A stretch of DNA of 64,000 bases from Acinetobacter sp. Ac_5812. Its GTDB lineage: Bacteria > Pseudomonadota > Gammaproteobacteria > Pseudomonadales > Moraxellaceae. Below the pieces are notes generated by a model that saw nothing but the letters and a program-made list of their open reading frames with translations, did not search any database and was not told where the DNA came from. The translations under genes and the position numbers were made by a program. The stretch covers positions 186,001-250,000 of the forward strand of contig NZ_LXUK01000001.1 in assembly GCF_013072695.1 (NCBI RefSeq), written 5' to 3'. The number at the start of each line of letters is the position of its first letter. Within the stretch, counting starts at the first letter, position 1. Positions 34,131 to 42,617 of the stretch are shown here, one piece after another.

Positions 34131-35588
34131 ATGTTTTCCAATATTCGAGCGCAATGGTTCTCCAATATCCGTGCGGATATTTTGGCTGGACTGGTTGTCG
34201 GTTTAGCACTGATCCCAGAAGCCATCGCCTTCTCTATTATTGCAGGGGTCGATCCTAAAGTCGGTTTATATGCTTCATTCTGTATTGCGGTGGTGATTGC
34301 CTTCGTTGGTGGTCGTCCTGCCATGATTTCAGCAGCAACAGGTGCAATGGCCTTGGTTATGGCCAGCTTGGTCAAGGAGCATGGCTTACAATATCTGCTG
34401 GCTGCCACCTTGCTCACGGGTGTATTACAAATTATCGCGGGCTATCTAAAGCTAGCGAAACTCATGCGTTTCGTGTCCAAATCTGTGGTGATTGGATTCG
34501 TCAACGCATTGGCGATTTTGATCTTTATGGCGCAACTGCCTGAACTGGTCAATGTCACCTGGCAGGTCTATGCCTTGGTGTTACTGGGCCTGATCATTAT
34601 CTATGTATTTCCACTGATTCCCAAGGTTGGAAAATTATTACCCTCGCCTCTGGTCTGCATCATCACAGTGACTTTACTCGCCCTCTACTTCGGCATTGAT
34701 ATTCGTACGGTAGGAGACATGGGGTCATTACCCGATACACTTCCTGTATTCTTGATTCCTGATATTCCCTTCAATGTTGAAACCTTAAAAATCATCTTTC
34801 CCTATGCTGTTGCTTTAGCAGCAGTCGGTTTGCTTGAGTCGATGATGACGGCGACGATTATTGATGAAATGACCGATACTCCAAGCGATAAATTTCAAGA
34901 ATGTAAGGGTCAAGGTATCGCCAATATCGCTTCTGGTTTTATGGGCGGCATGGCAGGCTGTGCCATGATTGGACAATCGATGATTAATGTAAAATCAGGT
35001 GGCTTGACCCGTTTATCGACCTTCTCGGCAGGGATTTTCCTTCTCATCTTAGTCGTATTTATCAGCGACTGGTTAAAGGTGATTCCCATGGCCGCTTTGG
35101 TTGCTGTGATGATCATGGTCTCGATCAGTACCTTTGAATGGAAATCTATTCGCAGTTTTAACAACAATCCAATCAGCAGCAATATCGTGATGCTTGCAAC
35201 AGTGGTTGTAGTGGTTGCGACCCATAATTTGGCCTTGGGCGTGCTTACAGGCGTGTTACTGTCTGCTTTATTCCTTGCCAATAAATTAGAACAAGATATT
35301 CGAGTTGAGCGATATTTTGAAAATCAGGCACGCGTTTATGATCTGAAAGGACAGATTTTCTTTAGTTCTTCAGAAAAATTTATGCAAAGTTTTGATTTCA
35401 ATGAGGACGTGAATGAAGTCATTATTGATTTAAGCCATTCACATATTTGGGATGTCACCTCAGTGGCGATGATCGACAGTGTGGTGCATAAATTCCAGCG
35501 CAAAGGCGTGCATGTCAGTGTGCGAGGTCTCAACGAGGCAAGTTCAATCATGATTGATAAGTATGGGACGCATCAAAGCTCAAGCTAA
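34131..35588 (+). CDS. SulP-family anion transporter with STAS domain
   Basis: 485 residues. The membrane part (about 1-385) has the SLC26/SulP signature in its first helices, [35 protein letters not shown], and the segment [24 protein letters not shown] in the middle. A short STAS domain follows (about 400-480). SulP proteins carry sulfate, bicarbonate or dicarboxylates across the inner membrane. The [15 protein letters not shown] version resembles bicarbonate/BicA-like members as much as sulfate ones, so the substrate is open. No carbonic anhydrase is adjacent. The leader carries overlapping hairpins. Confidence 0.88.
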   Translation: MFSNIRAQWFSNIRADILAGLVVGLALIPEAIAFSIIAGVDPKVGLYASFCIAVVIAFVGGRPAMISAATGAMALVMASLVKEHGLQYLLAATLLTGVLQIIAGYLKLAKLMRFVSKSVVIGFVNALAILIFMAQLPELVNVTWQVYALVLLGLIIIYVFPLIPKVGKLLPSPLVCIITVTLLALYFGIDIRTVGDMGSLPDTLPVFLIPDIPFNVETLKIIFPYAVALAAVGLLESMMTATIIDEMTDTPSDKFQECKGQGIANIASGFMGGMAGCAMIGQSMINVKSGGLTRLSTFSAGIFLLILVVFISDWLKVIPMAALVAVMIMVSISTFEWKSIRSFNNNPISSNIVMLATVVVVVATHNLALGVLTGVLLSALFLANKLEQDIRVERYFENQARVYDLKGQIFFSSSEKFMQSFDFNEDVNEVIIDLSHSHIWDVTSVAMIDSVVHKFQRKGVHVSVRGLNEASSIMIDKYGTHQSSS

Positions 35589-35612
35589 GTTTGAAAAATA
35601 GCCATAAATGCC

Positions 35613-35647
35613 AAAAGTGCTTAAGCAATCCAACTTAAGCACTTTTT
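35613..35647. terminator. bidirectional terminator after sulP
   Basis: Perfect 13-bp arms AAAAGTGCTTAAG (35613-35625) and CTTAAGCACTTTT (35634-35646) serve the converging sulP and XRE genes. Confidence 0.93.
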
Positions 35648-35652
35648 TAGAC

Positions 35653-36204
35653 TTAATAAATCACGTTTCGGATAAAGCGAACGGTGCTACTTCCTTGATT
35701 GAGATAACGATAATTGACAGAGCTTTCAAATAAAATCGACTCGCCAGCCTGAAGCACTCGATTTTCATGTTCAAACGAAATCGTCAATTCGCCCTCCACC
35801 ACATAAATCAACTCTTGCCAGCCTGTTTGATCTGGCTCAGCCTGATACACCTCACCCACAGCCAAAGACCATGTCCATAATTCGACTTGTGTTTGGGTCG
35901 GTACTGCAGCCAATAGCGTGGCCTGACTTTCAACCTGTTGACCTTGCCACGCCAAGGTATTGACGATGGCAGATTCACTCAGCTCAGATGGGCTGACCAG
36001 CTTTTTAAAATCGACCGTTAAAGCCGTTGCAATCGCATCCAGCTTGGCCAAACTAATATTGACCTGTCCTGTTTCCAAAGCAGCAATGGTACGGCGACTG
36101 ACACCGGCCCGATCTGCCAAATCTTGCTGGCTGAGCTGACGTTCAGTACGAAACAGACGGATATTCTGTCCCACATCTTGCAATACCGTCTCTGAATGAC
36201 TCAT
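35653..36204 (-). CDS. XRE-family regulator with C-terminal cupin
   Basis: 183 residues: an N-terminal helix-turn-helix (RQLSQQDLADRAGVSRRTIAALETGQVNISLAKLDAIA region, about 19-56) and a C-terminal cupin (about 105-175, WQELIYVVEGELTISFEHE). This HTH-cupin layout is common in regulators that repress a divergent transporter or enzyme and sense a small metabolite. It faces an EamA exporter gene. Two near-identical palindromes and a half-site lie between them, so it probably represses both itself and the exporter. The effector is unknown. Confidence 0.9.
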   Translation of the reverse strand: MSHSETVLQDVGQNIRLFRTERQLSQQDLADRAGVSRRTIAALETGQVNISLAKLDAIATALTVDFKKLVSPSELSESAIVNTLAWQGQQVESQATLLAAVPTQTQVELWTWSLAVGEVYQAEPDQTGWQELIYVVEGELTISFEHENRVLQAGESILFESSVNYRYLNQGSSTVRFIRNVIY

Positions 36205-36233
36205 GCATTCCTACAATGAAAATAAAAATCTGC

Positions 36234-36285
36234 GCAATATATTGCACAAGACCAACAAGCAATGCAATATGTGCAGTATATTGCA
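36234..36285. promoter_or_regulatory. repeated operator between the XRE and EamA genes
   Basis: GCAATATATTGC (36234-36245) is a perfect 12-bp palindrome. GCAGTATATTGC (36273-36284) differs by one base and lies 39 bases on. Between them TGCAATAT (36263-36270) pairs with ATATTGCA (36278-36285). The spacing and repetition suggest cooperative binding by the adjacent XRE-cupin regulator. Confidence 0.65.
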
Positions 36286-36299
36286 CTTTACTCATGAGG

Positions 36300-37208
36300 A
36301 TGGCTGCGTTGACCGCTTTATCTCAATCTCCTAAAACCGCACAATTCGCGCTTATTTTTATTACCATGATTTGGGGTGGCACCTTTTTGGCGGTGCAATA
36401 TGCCCTGAATTTTAGTAGTCCGATGTTTTTTGTCGGCTGTCGTTTTGCAGTCGCGGCTTTGGCGATCTTTTTAATCTCGATCAAATCCATGCGCGGCTTA
36501 ACCCTAAAAGAGGGCTTGGCAGGTACAGCCATCGGGATTGTGATTGCAATTGGTTATGGCACTCAAACCATCGGCCTACAAAGTATTCTGAGTAGCGAAT
36601 CCGCCTTTCTAACCGCACTTTATGTCCCTCTCGTCCCCATTCTGATGTGGGTGATCTTTCAAAAGATGCCCTCAATGATGACTTGGGTCGGTACAGCACT
36701 GGCCTTTACTGGGCTGGTCTTGTTAACAGGTAATGGCTTTGCCAGTATTAATTTCAGTTATGGGCAAACACTGACCTTGATCTGTGCTTTTGTCATCGCT
36801 TTAGAAATTATCCTGATTGGTTACTTTGCCGGAAAAGTGAATCTAAGACGGGTCACGGTGATTCAACTGGCCGTCGCTTCATTCTTATCTTTTGCCAGTA
36901 TGCCCTTGGTGGGTGAACACAGTATTCCTGATTTTTCATGGGGATTGCTGATTATTGCAGTGGCGCTCGGCTTAGCTAGTGCTTTGATTCAGTTTGTAAT
37001 GAACTGGGCACAACGCATGGTTGATCCAACCCGTGCAGCGATTATTTATGCAGGGGAACCCGTTTGGGCAGGGCTGATCGGCCGTATTGCGGGAGAGCGT
37101 TTACCCTTATTGGCTTTGTTTGGAGGAATGTTGGTGGTGCTTGGCGTTTTAGTCAGCGAATTAAAATTTAAATTCTTTGCGAAGAAACCACTGCCAGAAA
37201 ATAAATAA
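36300..37208 (+). CDS. EamA-family (DMT) exporter
   Basis: About 302 residues with ten membrane helices in two EamA repeats (about 15-140 and 155-290). Helix 1 has the family start ALIFITMIWGGTFLAVQYAL and the second repeat ends RAAIIYAGEPVWAGLIGRIAGE, typical of drug/metabolite exporters such as RhtA/YdcZ relatives. The start is unsure: ATG codons at 36294 and 36300 and a TTG further in all lack ideal spacing; a longer frame from 36216 would run through the operators and is unlikely. Substrate unknown. Probably repressed by the divergent XRE-cupin protein. Confidence 0.85.
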   Translation: MAALTALSQSPKTAQFALIFITMIWGGTFLAVQYALNFSSPMFFVGCRFAVAALAIFLISIKSMRGLTLKEGLAGTAIGIVIAIGYGTQTIGLQSILSSESAFLTALYVPLVPILMWVIFQKMPSMMTWVGTALAFTGLVLLTGNGFASINFSYGQTLTLICAFVIALEIILIGYFAGKVNLRRVTVIQLAVASFLSFASMPLVGEHSIPDFSWGLLIIAVALGLASALIQFVMNWAQRMVDPTRAAIIYAGEPVWAGLIGRIAGERLPLLALFGGMLVVLGVLVSELKFKFFAKKPLPENK

Positions 37209-37217
37209 ATATCGGAA

Positions 37218-37259
37218 AGCGCACCACAGTTTTTCTTTCAATAAAACCTGTGGTGCGCT
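37218..37259. terminator. long hairpin between the converging EamA and flavoprotein genes
   Basis: Perfect 12-bp arms AGCGCACCACAG (37218-37229) and CTGTGGTGCGCT (37248-37259), without a T-run after either arm. The loop itself contains TTTT and AAAA. Confidence 0.55.
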
Positions 37260-37266
37260 GAAAGCA

Positions 37267-38526
37267 CTAAGCTGTAATTTCTTTTTGCTTCGCGGCAACA
37301 GGACTATTGCCAATCTGCCAAACATAAGGCAAAGGTGCCTGATTGACTTCCCAATCACCAATCACTTTCTGTTTATAGACCAACGGATTGTGTGATGCAA
37401 CCACACGAGCATTACGCCAAAAACGGTCTAACTGTTTGTCAGTGCTACTGGCCGATGCACCCAAGGCATTAAACAACTCGGTACTCAGATTCAAGACCAA
37501 CTCCGCAATCACCACTTGCCCCTGTGCCGACACCAATTCAGCCTGCTCATTGGCCTCTAGCTCAGCTTGTTCATCATTTTGAAAATGTTGTAAATACGCA
37601 ACATCCAAAGCTTCCGCAGTACTTAATGCAATGCTTTGCGCTGCATAAGCCTGTGCAGAGGCTTTGCCAATCACTTGCAGGATTTGTGCATCTTCACGTA
37701 CCAGACTGGCATTGCCATGACTATAGATTCGGGTTCGCTGACGCACTTCCTGCTTAAAGGTTTCTACTGCACTTTGCGCAATACCCGCCAGAGTGGCTAG
37801 ATGAACCACCTGATAAAATGCGGTTTGGTATTTAAAGCGGTTTTCAAACACCAGAATATGATCTCGGTCAATCTCCACATTGTTTAAGGTTAAGGTTCCG
37901 CTGCCCGTGGTTTTTTGCCCAAAGCCATCCCAGTCATCCACAATATCAATGCCTTCTGCTTGCGTGGATACCGCCGCAATCACATGCTGATGAGTGGTCT
38001 CATCCAAAGCGAACAGGTCAATCCAATCTGCAAAAATCGTACCTGTAGAATAATATTTCTGACCATTGATACGGAGTTTTCCATCCTGCGCTGCCGTGAC
38101 ACGGGTCGCCACATCGCCGATTTCAACTTGACCAATTTCTGTCCATGCATTACCGACAATCTCTCCACGGACAAAGCGTTCAAACCATAAGGTCTGGGGT
38201 TCAGTTTTTTGGGCATTTAAACGGTCTTCGACAAAGGCAAAATGCCCGCGTAATGCCTGCACCACATTGGAATCTGCCTGAGCAAGTTCAATTAATAACT
38301 GAAATAACTGCTTTTGTGAAACACCATCACCACCAAAAGCCACAGGCACCCGTACCGCACCAAAGCCTGCCTGTTTTAACCATTGAATCGGTTCATAAGG
38401 CAAGGTTCGGTTTTTTTCCCGTGCTACAGCACCTTCTGCAATTCGTTGGAAAATCGGACGGAACTTCGCTGCCACCTGTTCATAATGTGCACCCAAGGCA
38501 AGATTTTGATTCGTTTGACTGGTCAT
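37267..38526 (-). CDS. acyl-CoA dehydrogenase-fold flavin monooxygenase (DszC/SfnB-like)
   Basis: 419 residues of the acyl-CoA dehydrogenase superfamily: a helical N-terminal domain, a beta domain (NAWTEIGQVEI, GLRINGQKYYSTGT-like), and a C-terminal helical domain. In place of the usual catalytic base it has the pattern of DszC and SfnB flavin-dependent enzymes (WDGFGQKTTGSGTLTLNNV). Such proteins use reduced flavin and oxygen to attack organosulfur compounds. It follows its paralogue by 12 bases in an apparent two-gene operon that faces an FMN-dependent monooxygenase, so a role in sulfur scavenging is likely. Substrate unknown. Confidence 0.85.
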   Translation of the reverse strand: MTSQTNQNLALGAHYEQVAAKFRPIFQRIAEGAVAREKNRTLPYEPIQWLKQAGFGAVRVPVAFGGDGVSQKQLFQLLIELAQADSNVVQALRGHFAFVEDRLNAQKTEPQTLWFERFVRGEIVGNAWTEIGQVEIGDVATRVTAAQDGKLRINGQKYYSTGTIFADWIDLFALDETTHQHVIAAVSTQAEGIDIVDDWDGFGQKTTGSGTLTLNNVEIDRDHILVFENRFKYQTAFYQVVHLATLAGIAQSAVETFKQEVRQRTRIYSHGNASLVREDAQILQVIGKASAQAYAAQSIALSTAEALDVAYLQHFQNDEQAELEANEQAELVSAQGQVVIAELVLNLSTELFNALGASASSTDKQLDRFWRNARVVASHNPLVYKQKVIGDWEVNQAPLPYVWQIGNSPVAAKQKEITA

Positions 38527-38538
38527 AATACTACCCTC

Positions 38539-39789
38539 TTAGCTCCACGCATGACGTGGCAGTGCCACACCATTCAAATAATAATTTCCCACCAGATTGT
38601 ATTTCCAACGCACGGGATCATGCAGGGTATGCGTGCGTGCATTACGCCAGTGCCGATCTAGATTCAATTCAGATAAGGTGGAACGGGTACCCGACAACTC
38701 AAATAACTTATTAGCAGCCAGTAGTGCGATTTCAGTAGTCAACACTTTCGATTCAGCTGTGAGCAAAGTTGCTTCTGTTACGCTGTCTTCGGTTGGATTG
38801 GCCAAAGCACGATCAATCGCCTCACCTGCCAAAGCTAAAACTGCCTCTGCGGCACGCAATTTAATTTTCAATTCGCCAATATTACTAATGGTATAAGGGT
38901 CTTGGCTGGCATGTTCCAAACCGGAATCAATCCAAGGACGGGCATGCTCACGCACATAACGGATGGTCTCCTCAATGGCCCCACGTGCAATCCCTGCATC
39001 AACAGCGGATTGAATAATTTGTGAAATTGCACCTGCTGCGGTTGGACGTTCAAATGCCAGATGAATCGGCACCACATATTTTAAATCGACTCGCACATGA
39101 TCCAGTTGCACGCTACCACTGGCGGTAGTACGCTGACCAAAACTGCTCCAGTCATTCACAATGGTCAAACCAGGTGTATGTTGCGGCACTAATGCTGCAA
39201 ATACTTTGCCATCGTCACTGACGGCAACCACAGGAATCCAATGTGCCAATAATGCGCCTGTGGCAAAGAATTTCTGACCACTAATTAGCGCATAATCCTC
39301 TTTAAATTCAATTTTGGTGGTCAAGTCCGCGACGGTTTTCGAGTTTTTTTCAGAGAATGCATTGCCTAAACGCTTGCCTTGCAGCACTTGATCGAAGAAG
39401 AACTGCTGCTGTTCAAGTGAAGCATCTAAGCGGATATGTTCTAGAAAGGCCCAATGATTTTGTGCAATTTGCCCTAAAGATGAATCTGCACTGGAAATAA
39501 TGGTCACCACCTCAGCAAGGGTTTTATAACTCACCCCTGCACCCCCGAACTGTTTCGGAATATTGATCCCCCACAGACCCGAGGCAGAATATTGCTGGAT
39601 TTCTTGCAAGGGTAACTTGCGCTCATGATCACGCTTTGCTGCCTCTTTGGCAAAAGCAGCCGCTAGGCGATGCGCCACAGCAATGGCTTCTTGATCTGAA
39701 GCAATCACATGTGCTGGCGCATTATTCAAGTAAAAATCTTGCGTAATACTCTGTGCATCTTCCAGTTTTATTTCTATTTTTGAGGTCAT
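38539..39789 (-). CDS. SfnB-family sulfur acquisition oxidoreductase
   Basis: 416 residues, homologous in fold and order to the gene downstream. SfnB-type features include IPKQFGGAGVSYKTLAEVV, SSLGQIAQNHW, WSSFGQRTTASGSVQLDHV and the C-terminal LNLDRHWRNARTHTLHDPVRWKYNLVG. SfnB family enzymes are made during sulfate limitation and help use sulfones or sulfonates. First gene of the pair, transcribed away from the LLM monooxygenase gene across a 353-base region. An exact substrate cannot be given. Confidence 0.88.
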   Translation of the reverse strand: MTSKIEIKLEDAQSITQDFYLNNAPAHVIASDQEAIAVAHRLAAAFAKEAAKRDHERKLPLQEIQQYSASGLWGINIPKQFGGAGVSYKTLAEVVTIISSADSSLGQIAQNHWAFLEHIRLDASLEQQQFFFDQVLQGKRLGNAFSEKNSKTVADLTTKIEFKEDYALISGQKFFATGALLAHWIPVVAVSDDGKVFAALVPQHTPGLTIVNDWSSFGQRTTASGSVQLDHVRVDLKYVVPIHLAFERPTAAGAISQIIQSAVDAGIARGAIEETIRYVREHARPWIDSGLEHASQDPYTISNIGELKIKLRAAEAVLALAGEAIDRALANPTEDSVTEATLLTAESKVLTTEIALLAANKLFELSGTRSTLSELNLDRHWRNARTHTLHDPVRWKYNLVGNYYLNGVALPRHAWS

Positions 39790-40142
39790 TATAAATACTC
39801 ATTTTCCAGTTATAAAAATAAACTAGCACTATTTTTATTGCCTATTTATAAGTTAAATTTAGAACCTAATCTTTTTATTTAAAATAAAACCACCCACCCA
39901 ATGATTTTTGAATAGTCATTTAAAATCAAATAAAAAGCACGTTTATAGTATTGATTTCCACCTCAACACACGCACGCCTAGAAAATAAAATAACTTTTTG
40001 AATTTCATTAAAAAAGAATAATAAAAAGCGAAAACAGATACGCTATTCAATAGATTCATGATAAACATTGATTTTTTTATGATTAATAAATTAGATATCT
40101 TTTCATTAATATTTATTAAAAGCTTTCATTTAGTAAAGAGTA
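39790..40142. other. divergent promoter region of the sulfur cluster
   Basis: 353 bases, very AT-rich, with no gene. It must carry both promoters. I saw no clear sigma-54 (TGGCAC-N5-TTGC) element and no strong palindrome. Confidence 0.5.
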
Positions 40143-41543
40143 ATGAGCAAGAAAATTAGATTTAATGCCTTTGAAATGAACTGTATTGCGCATCAATCGC
40201 CGGGATTGTGGCGTCACCCTCAGGATCGCTCGACTGAATATAAAGACCTCGAATATTGGACCGATTTGGCCAAAATCTTAGAGCGTGGCAAGTTTGATGG
40301 GGTTTTTATTGCCGATGTTTTAGGCATTTATGATGTTTATCATCAATCGGCTCAACATGCGCTCACAGGTGCCGTACAAGTTCCCGTGAATGATCCTTTG
40401 CAGATTGTGCCAGCCATGGCGGCAGTGACCCAACATCTAGGTTTCGGTCTCACTACGTCCATTTCTTTTGAACACCCTTACCCTTTTGCACGGCGCATGA
40501 GTACCTTGGATCATTTGACCAAAGGCCGCATTGGTTGGAACATCGTCACCTCATACTTGGAAAGTGGCTCAAAAAATTTAGGCCTTAAAACTCAAGTCAG
40601 TCATGATCAACGCTATGATATTGCTGACGAATATCTCGAAGTTCTCTACAAGCTTTGGGAAGGTTCTTGGGAACAAGATGCAGTGCTGCGTGACAAAGAA
40701 CGCGGTATTTTTGCGGATCATCGCAAAGTCCATCCGATCAATCATCAAGGTCAGTATTTTAGCGTTCCCGGCATTCATATCTGCGAACCATCACCGCAAC
40801 GTACCCCTGTACTCTATCAAGCAGGCGCATCTAGTCGCGGCCAGATATTTGCCAGTCAAAATGCTGAATGTGTATTTATTTCAGCACCGACCAAAGCAGC
40901 CGTGAAAAAACTGGTACAAGGCATTCGCTCGAACCTAATTGAACAAGGTAAAGATCCTCATTCGATTTTGATCTACACCATGCTGTCGATTGTGGTGGAT
41001 GAAAGCGATGCAAAAGCCCAAGCAAAATTTAAAGACTATCAAAGCTACTCCAGCTATCACGGCGGACTCACTTTGGCATCAGGTTGGTCAGGAGTCGACT
41101 TTTCACAATTCCATGCAGAAGACAAAGTTGAATATATTCATACCGATGCGATTCAATCGATGCTGGATTCTTATGTCAAAGCCGATCCGAATCGAATCTG
41201 GACCATTGAAGAGATTGCCAAATTTATTAGTATCGGTGGCAATGGCCCAATCTTGGTGGGCTCAGCTGCAACTGTGGCTGATCAACTCCAAGCATGGACG
41301 GAAGAAACCGATATTGACGGCTTTAACTTGGCCTATATTTTGGCGCATCAGACTTTTGAGGATGTGGTGGAGTATTTAGTACCTGAACTACAGCAGCGTG
41401 GCGTGTATGCAACGGAATATACCGAAGGGACATTGCGTGAGAAACTGTTTGGGCGAGGTCCGTTACTGACCGAGCAGCATCGTGGGGCAAGCTATCGCTA
41501 TCATGCAACAGCGAAAACCAACAACAATAGAGAACTCGCTTAG
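40143..41543 (+). CDS. LLM-class FMN-dependent monooxygenase (NtaA/DmoA/SnaA family)
   Basis: 466 residues of the bacterial luciferase-like (beta/alpha)8 fold. NtaA/SnaA/DszA subfamily motifs include GKFDGVFIADVLGIYDVY, HPYPFARRMSTLDHLTKGRIGWNIVTSYL, FSVPGIHICEPSPQRTPVLYQAGAS and SSRGQIFASQNAECVF. These enzymes use FMNH2 from a separate reductase to oxidise substrates such as dibenzothiophene sulfone, dimethyl sulfide or nitrilotriacetate. The facing SfnB/DszC-like genes suggest organosulfur use. No flavin reductase is present in the cluster. No ribosome site is evident before the ATG. Confidence 0.88.
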   Translation: MSKKIRFNAFEMNCIAHQSPGLWRHPQDRSTEYKDLEYWTDLAKILERGKFDGVFIADVLGIYDVYHQSAQHALTGAVQVPVNDPLQIVPAMAAVTQHLGFGLTTSISFEHPYPFARRMSTLDHLTKGRIGWNIVTSYLESGSKNLGLKTQVSHDQRYDIADEYLEVLYKLWEGSWEQDAVLRDKERGIFADHRKVHPINHQGQYFSVPGIHICEPSPQRTPVLYQAGASSRGQIFASQNAECVFISAPTKAAVKKLVQGIRSNLIEQGKDPHSILIYTMLSIVVDESDAKAQAKFKDYQSYSSYHGGLTLASGWSGVDFSQFHAEDKVEYIHTDAIQSMLDSYVKADPNRIWTIEEIAKFISIGGNGPILVGSAATVADQLQAWTEETDIDGFNLAYILAHQTFEDVVEYLVPELQQRGVYATEYTEGTLREKLFGRGPLLTEQHRGASYRYHATAKTNNNRELA

Positions 41544-41565
41544 GTTCACAACCCAGCGAGTTCTG
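41532..41565. terminator. hairpin at the end of the LLM gene
   Basis: Perfect 10-bp arms AGAACTCGCT (41532-41541) and AGCGAGTTCT (41556-41565). The first overlaps the stop codon; no T-run follows. Confidence 0.5.
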
Positions 41566-41572
41566 GCCGACC

Positions 41573-41968
41573 TTAGTCTTGATACATCGGTTTATTGTCA
41601 TTTAAGGCAATCAAACCTCGGATGGCACGATACACGATCCACACCCATGCCCCAAAAATCACCGCAAAGGCAAAGGTGGTTGCTGAAACTGCAACACCTG
41701 CAAAGGCCGTTCCGTTATCACTGGTAAAAAACAGGAACGAGAATGGAATAAAGGCAATAATATTCCAAGCCAAATACCACCAGAAGGTGCGGATTTGCCA
41801 AGTAAAGTGACTTTCAAAAATCGAGCCTTGGACATCACTGCGTTTGACATAGTTGATGATCAAGGCAATGATTGCCAATAGACCACCAGTAAAAATCGCA
41901 ATGATATAAAGTACATACAGTACCAAAGTCAAAGTACGATTTGGATCTTGATCAATGGAATAATTCAT
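41573..41968 (-). CDS. DUF4870-like small inner-membrane protein
   Basis: 131 residues with three membrane helices (about 14-39, 62-86 and 91-114). The short N-terminus, the polar loop after helix 1 (YVKRSDVQGSIFESHFTWQIRTFWW) and the ending VYRAIRGLIALNDNKPM match the DUF4870-like proteins common in Acinetobacter. Function unknown. It is the last gene of a run thrB, CSD-DUF1294, this gene, separated by gaps of 9 and 22 bases, so the three are probably co-transcribed. Confidence 0.82.
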   Translation of the reverse strand: MNYSIDQDPNRTLTLVLYVLYIIAIFTGGLLAIIALIINYVKRSDVQGSIFESHFTWQIRTFWWYLAWNIIAFIPFSFLFFTSDNGTAFAGVAVSATTFAFAVIFGAWVWIVYRAIRGLIALNDNKPMYQD

Positions 41969-41990
41969 TTTTATTTATCTCCAAACTCCG

Positions 41991-42608
41991 TCAATAGAAC
42001 ACATTGAGCGGAGAAATTAGCCAACATATCAACAATATATGGAAGACTATGGTACAGAAATAAATCTTACCAAACGGTTGTTTTTGTGTTTTATGTCTCA
42101 GTTTTTGCTGCGCAAGCCAACCACCACACCATCCCCCCAAAGAATCTACGATATGCAAAGTTTGCTCAGGAATACGTCGATTGCCCAATTGTGCCGCCTC
42201 TTTATCTTGGGCATACAGCCAATAACTCAATACATTCATCAAGCTGACAAATAATAAGGTATACGGTGGTAGCAATTTACTAAAGCCCGCGATCAGCATA
42301 AAAACAATATAAATCACAATGCCAATCTGCATCGCAGACCAGCGTTTCGACGCTGTAGGCTGACTCGGACGAGCACGATGCTCAATCACCTGCGATGCTT
42401 TCAAATACGTCGCCTGTTGAGCGCGATAACGACCGCGCTCATCCAGAATCACCACATATTCCAAGGCACAGCCGACCAAGGGTCGCGGCCCGGTGCGAGC
42501 AAAGTCTTTGATATGGATAAAGACACGATCTTTTGCTGTGTCATTGGGTTGGATAAAGCCATAGCCTTTATCATCAAACCACTCAACTAAACGACCTTGA
42601 TCTCGCAT
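41991..42608 (-). CDS. cold-shock domain protein fused to DUF1294 membrane domain
   Basis: 205 residues. The N-terminal OB-fold (about 4-68) has GRLVEWFDDKGYGFIQPND and RVFIHIKDF, the RNP1/RNP2-type motifs of cold-shock proteins that bind single-stranded nucleic acid. After a basic linker, the C-terminal part (about 90-200) has four membrane helices with the DUF1294 motif YAQDKEAAQLGNRRIPEQTLHIVDSLGGW. The fusion tethers a CSD to the inner membrane and is a recognised family in gammaproteobacteria, of unknown role. It lies between thrB and a DUF4870-like gene in one operon. Confidence 0.9.
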   Translation of the reverse strand: MRDQGRLVEWFDDKGYGFIQPNDTAKDRVFIHIKDFARTGPRPLVGCALEYVVILDERGRYRAQQATYLKASQVIEHRARPSQPTASKRWSAMQIGIVIYIVFMLIAGFSKLLPPYTLLFVSLMNVLSYWLYAQDKEAAQLGNRRIPEQTLHIVDSLGGWCGGWLAQQKLRHKTQKQPFGKIYFCTIVFHILLICWLISPLNVFY

Positions 42609-42617
42609 GTCTGTTTC

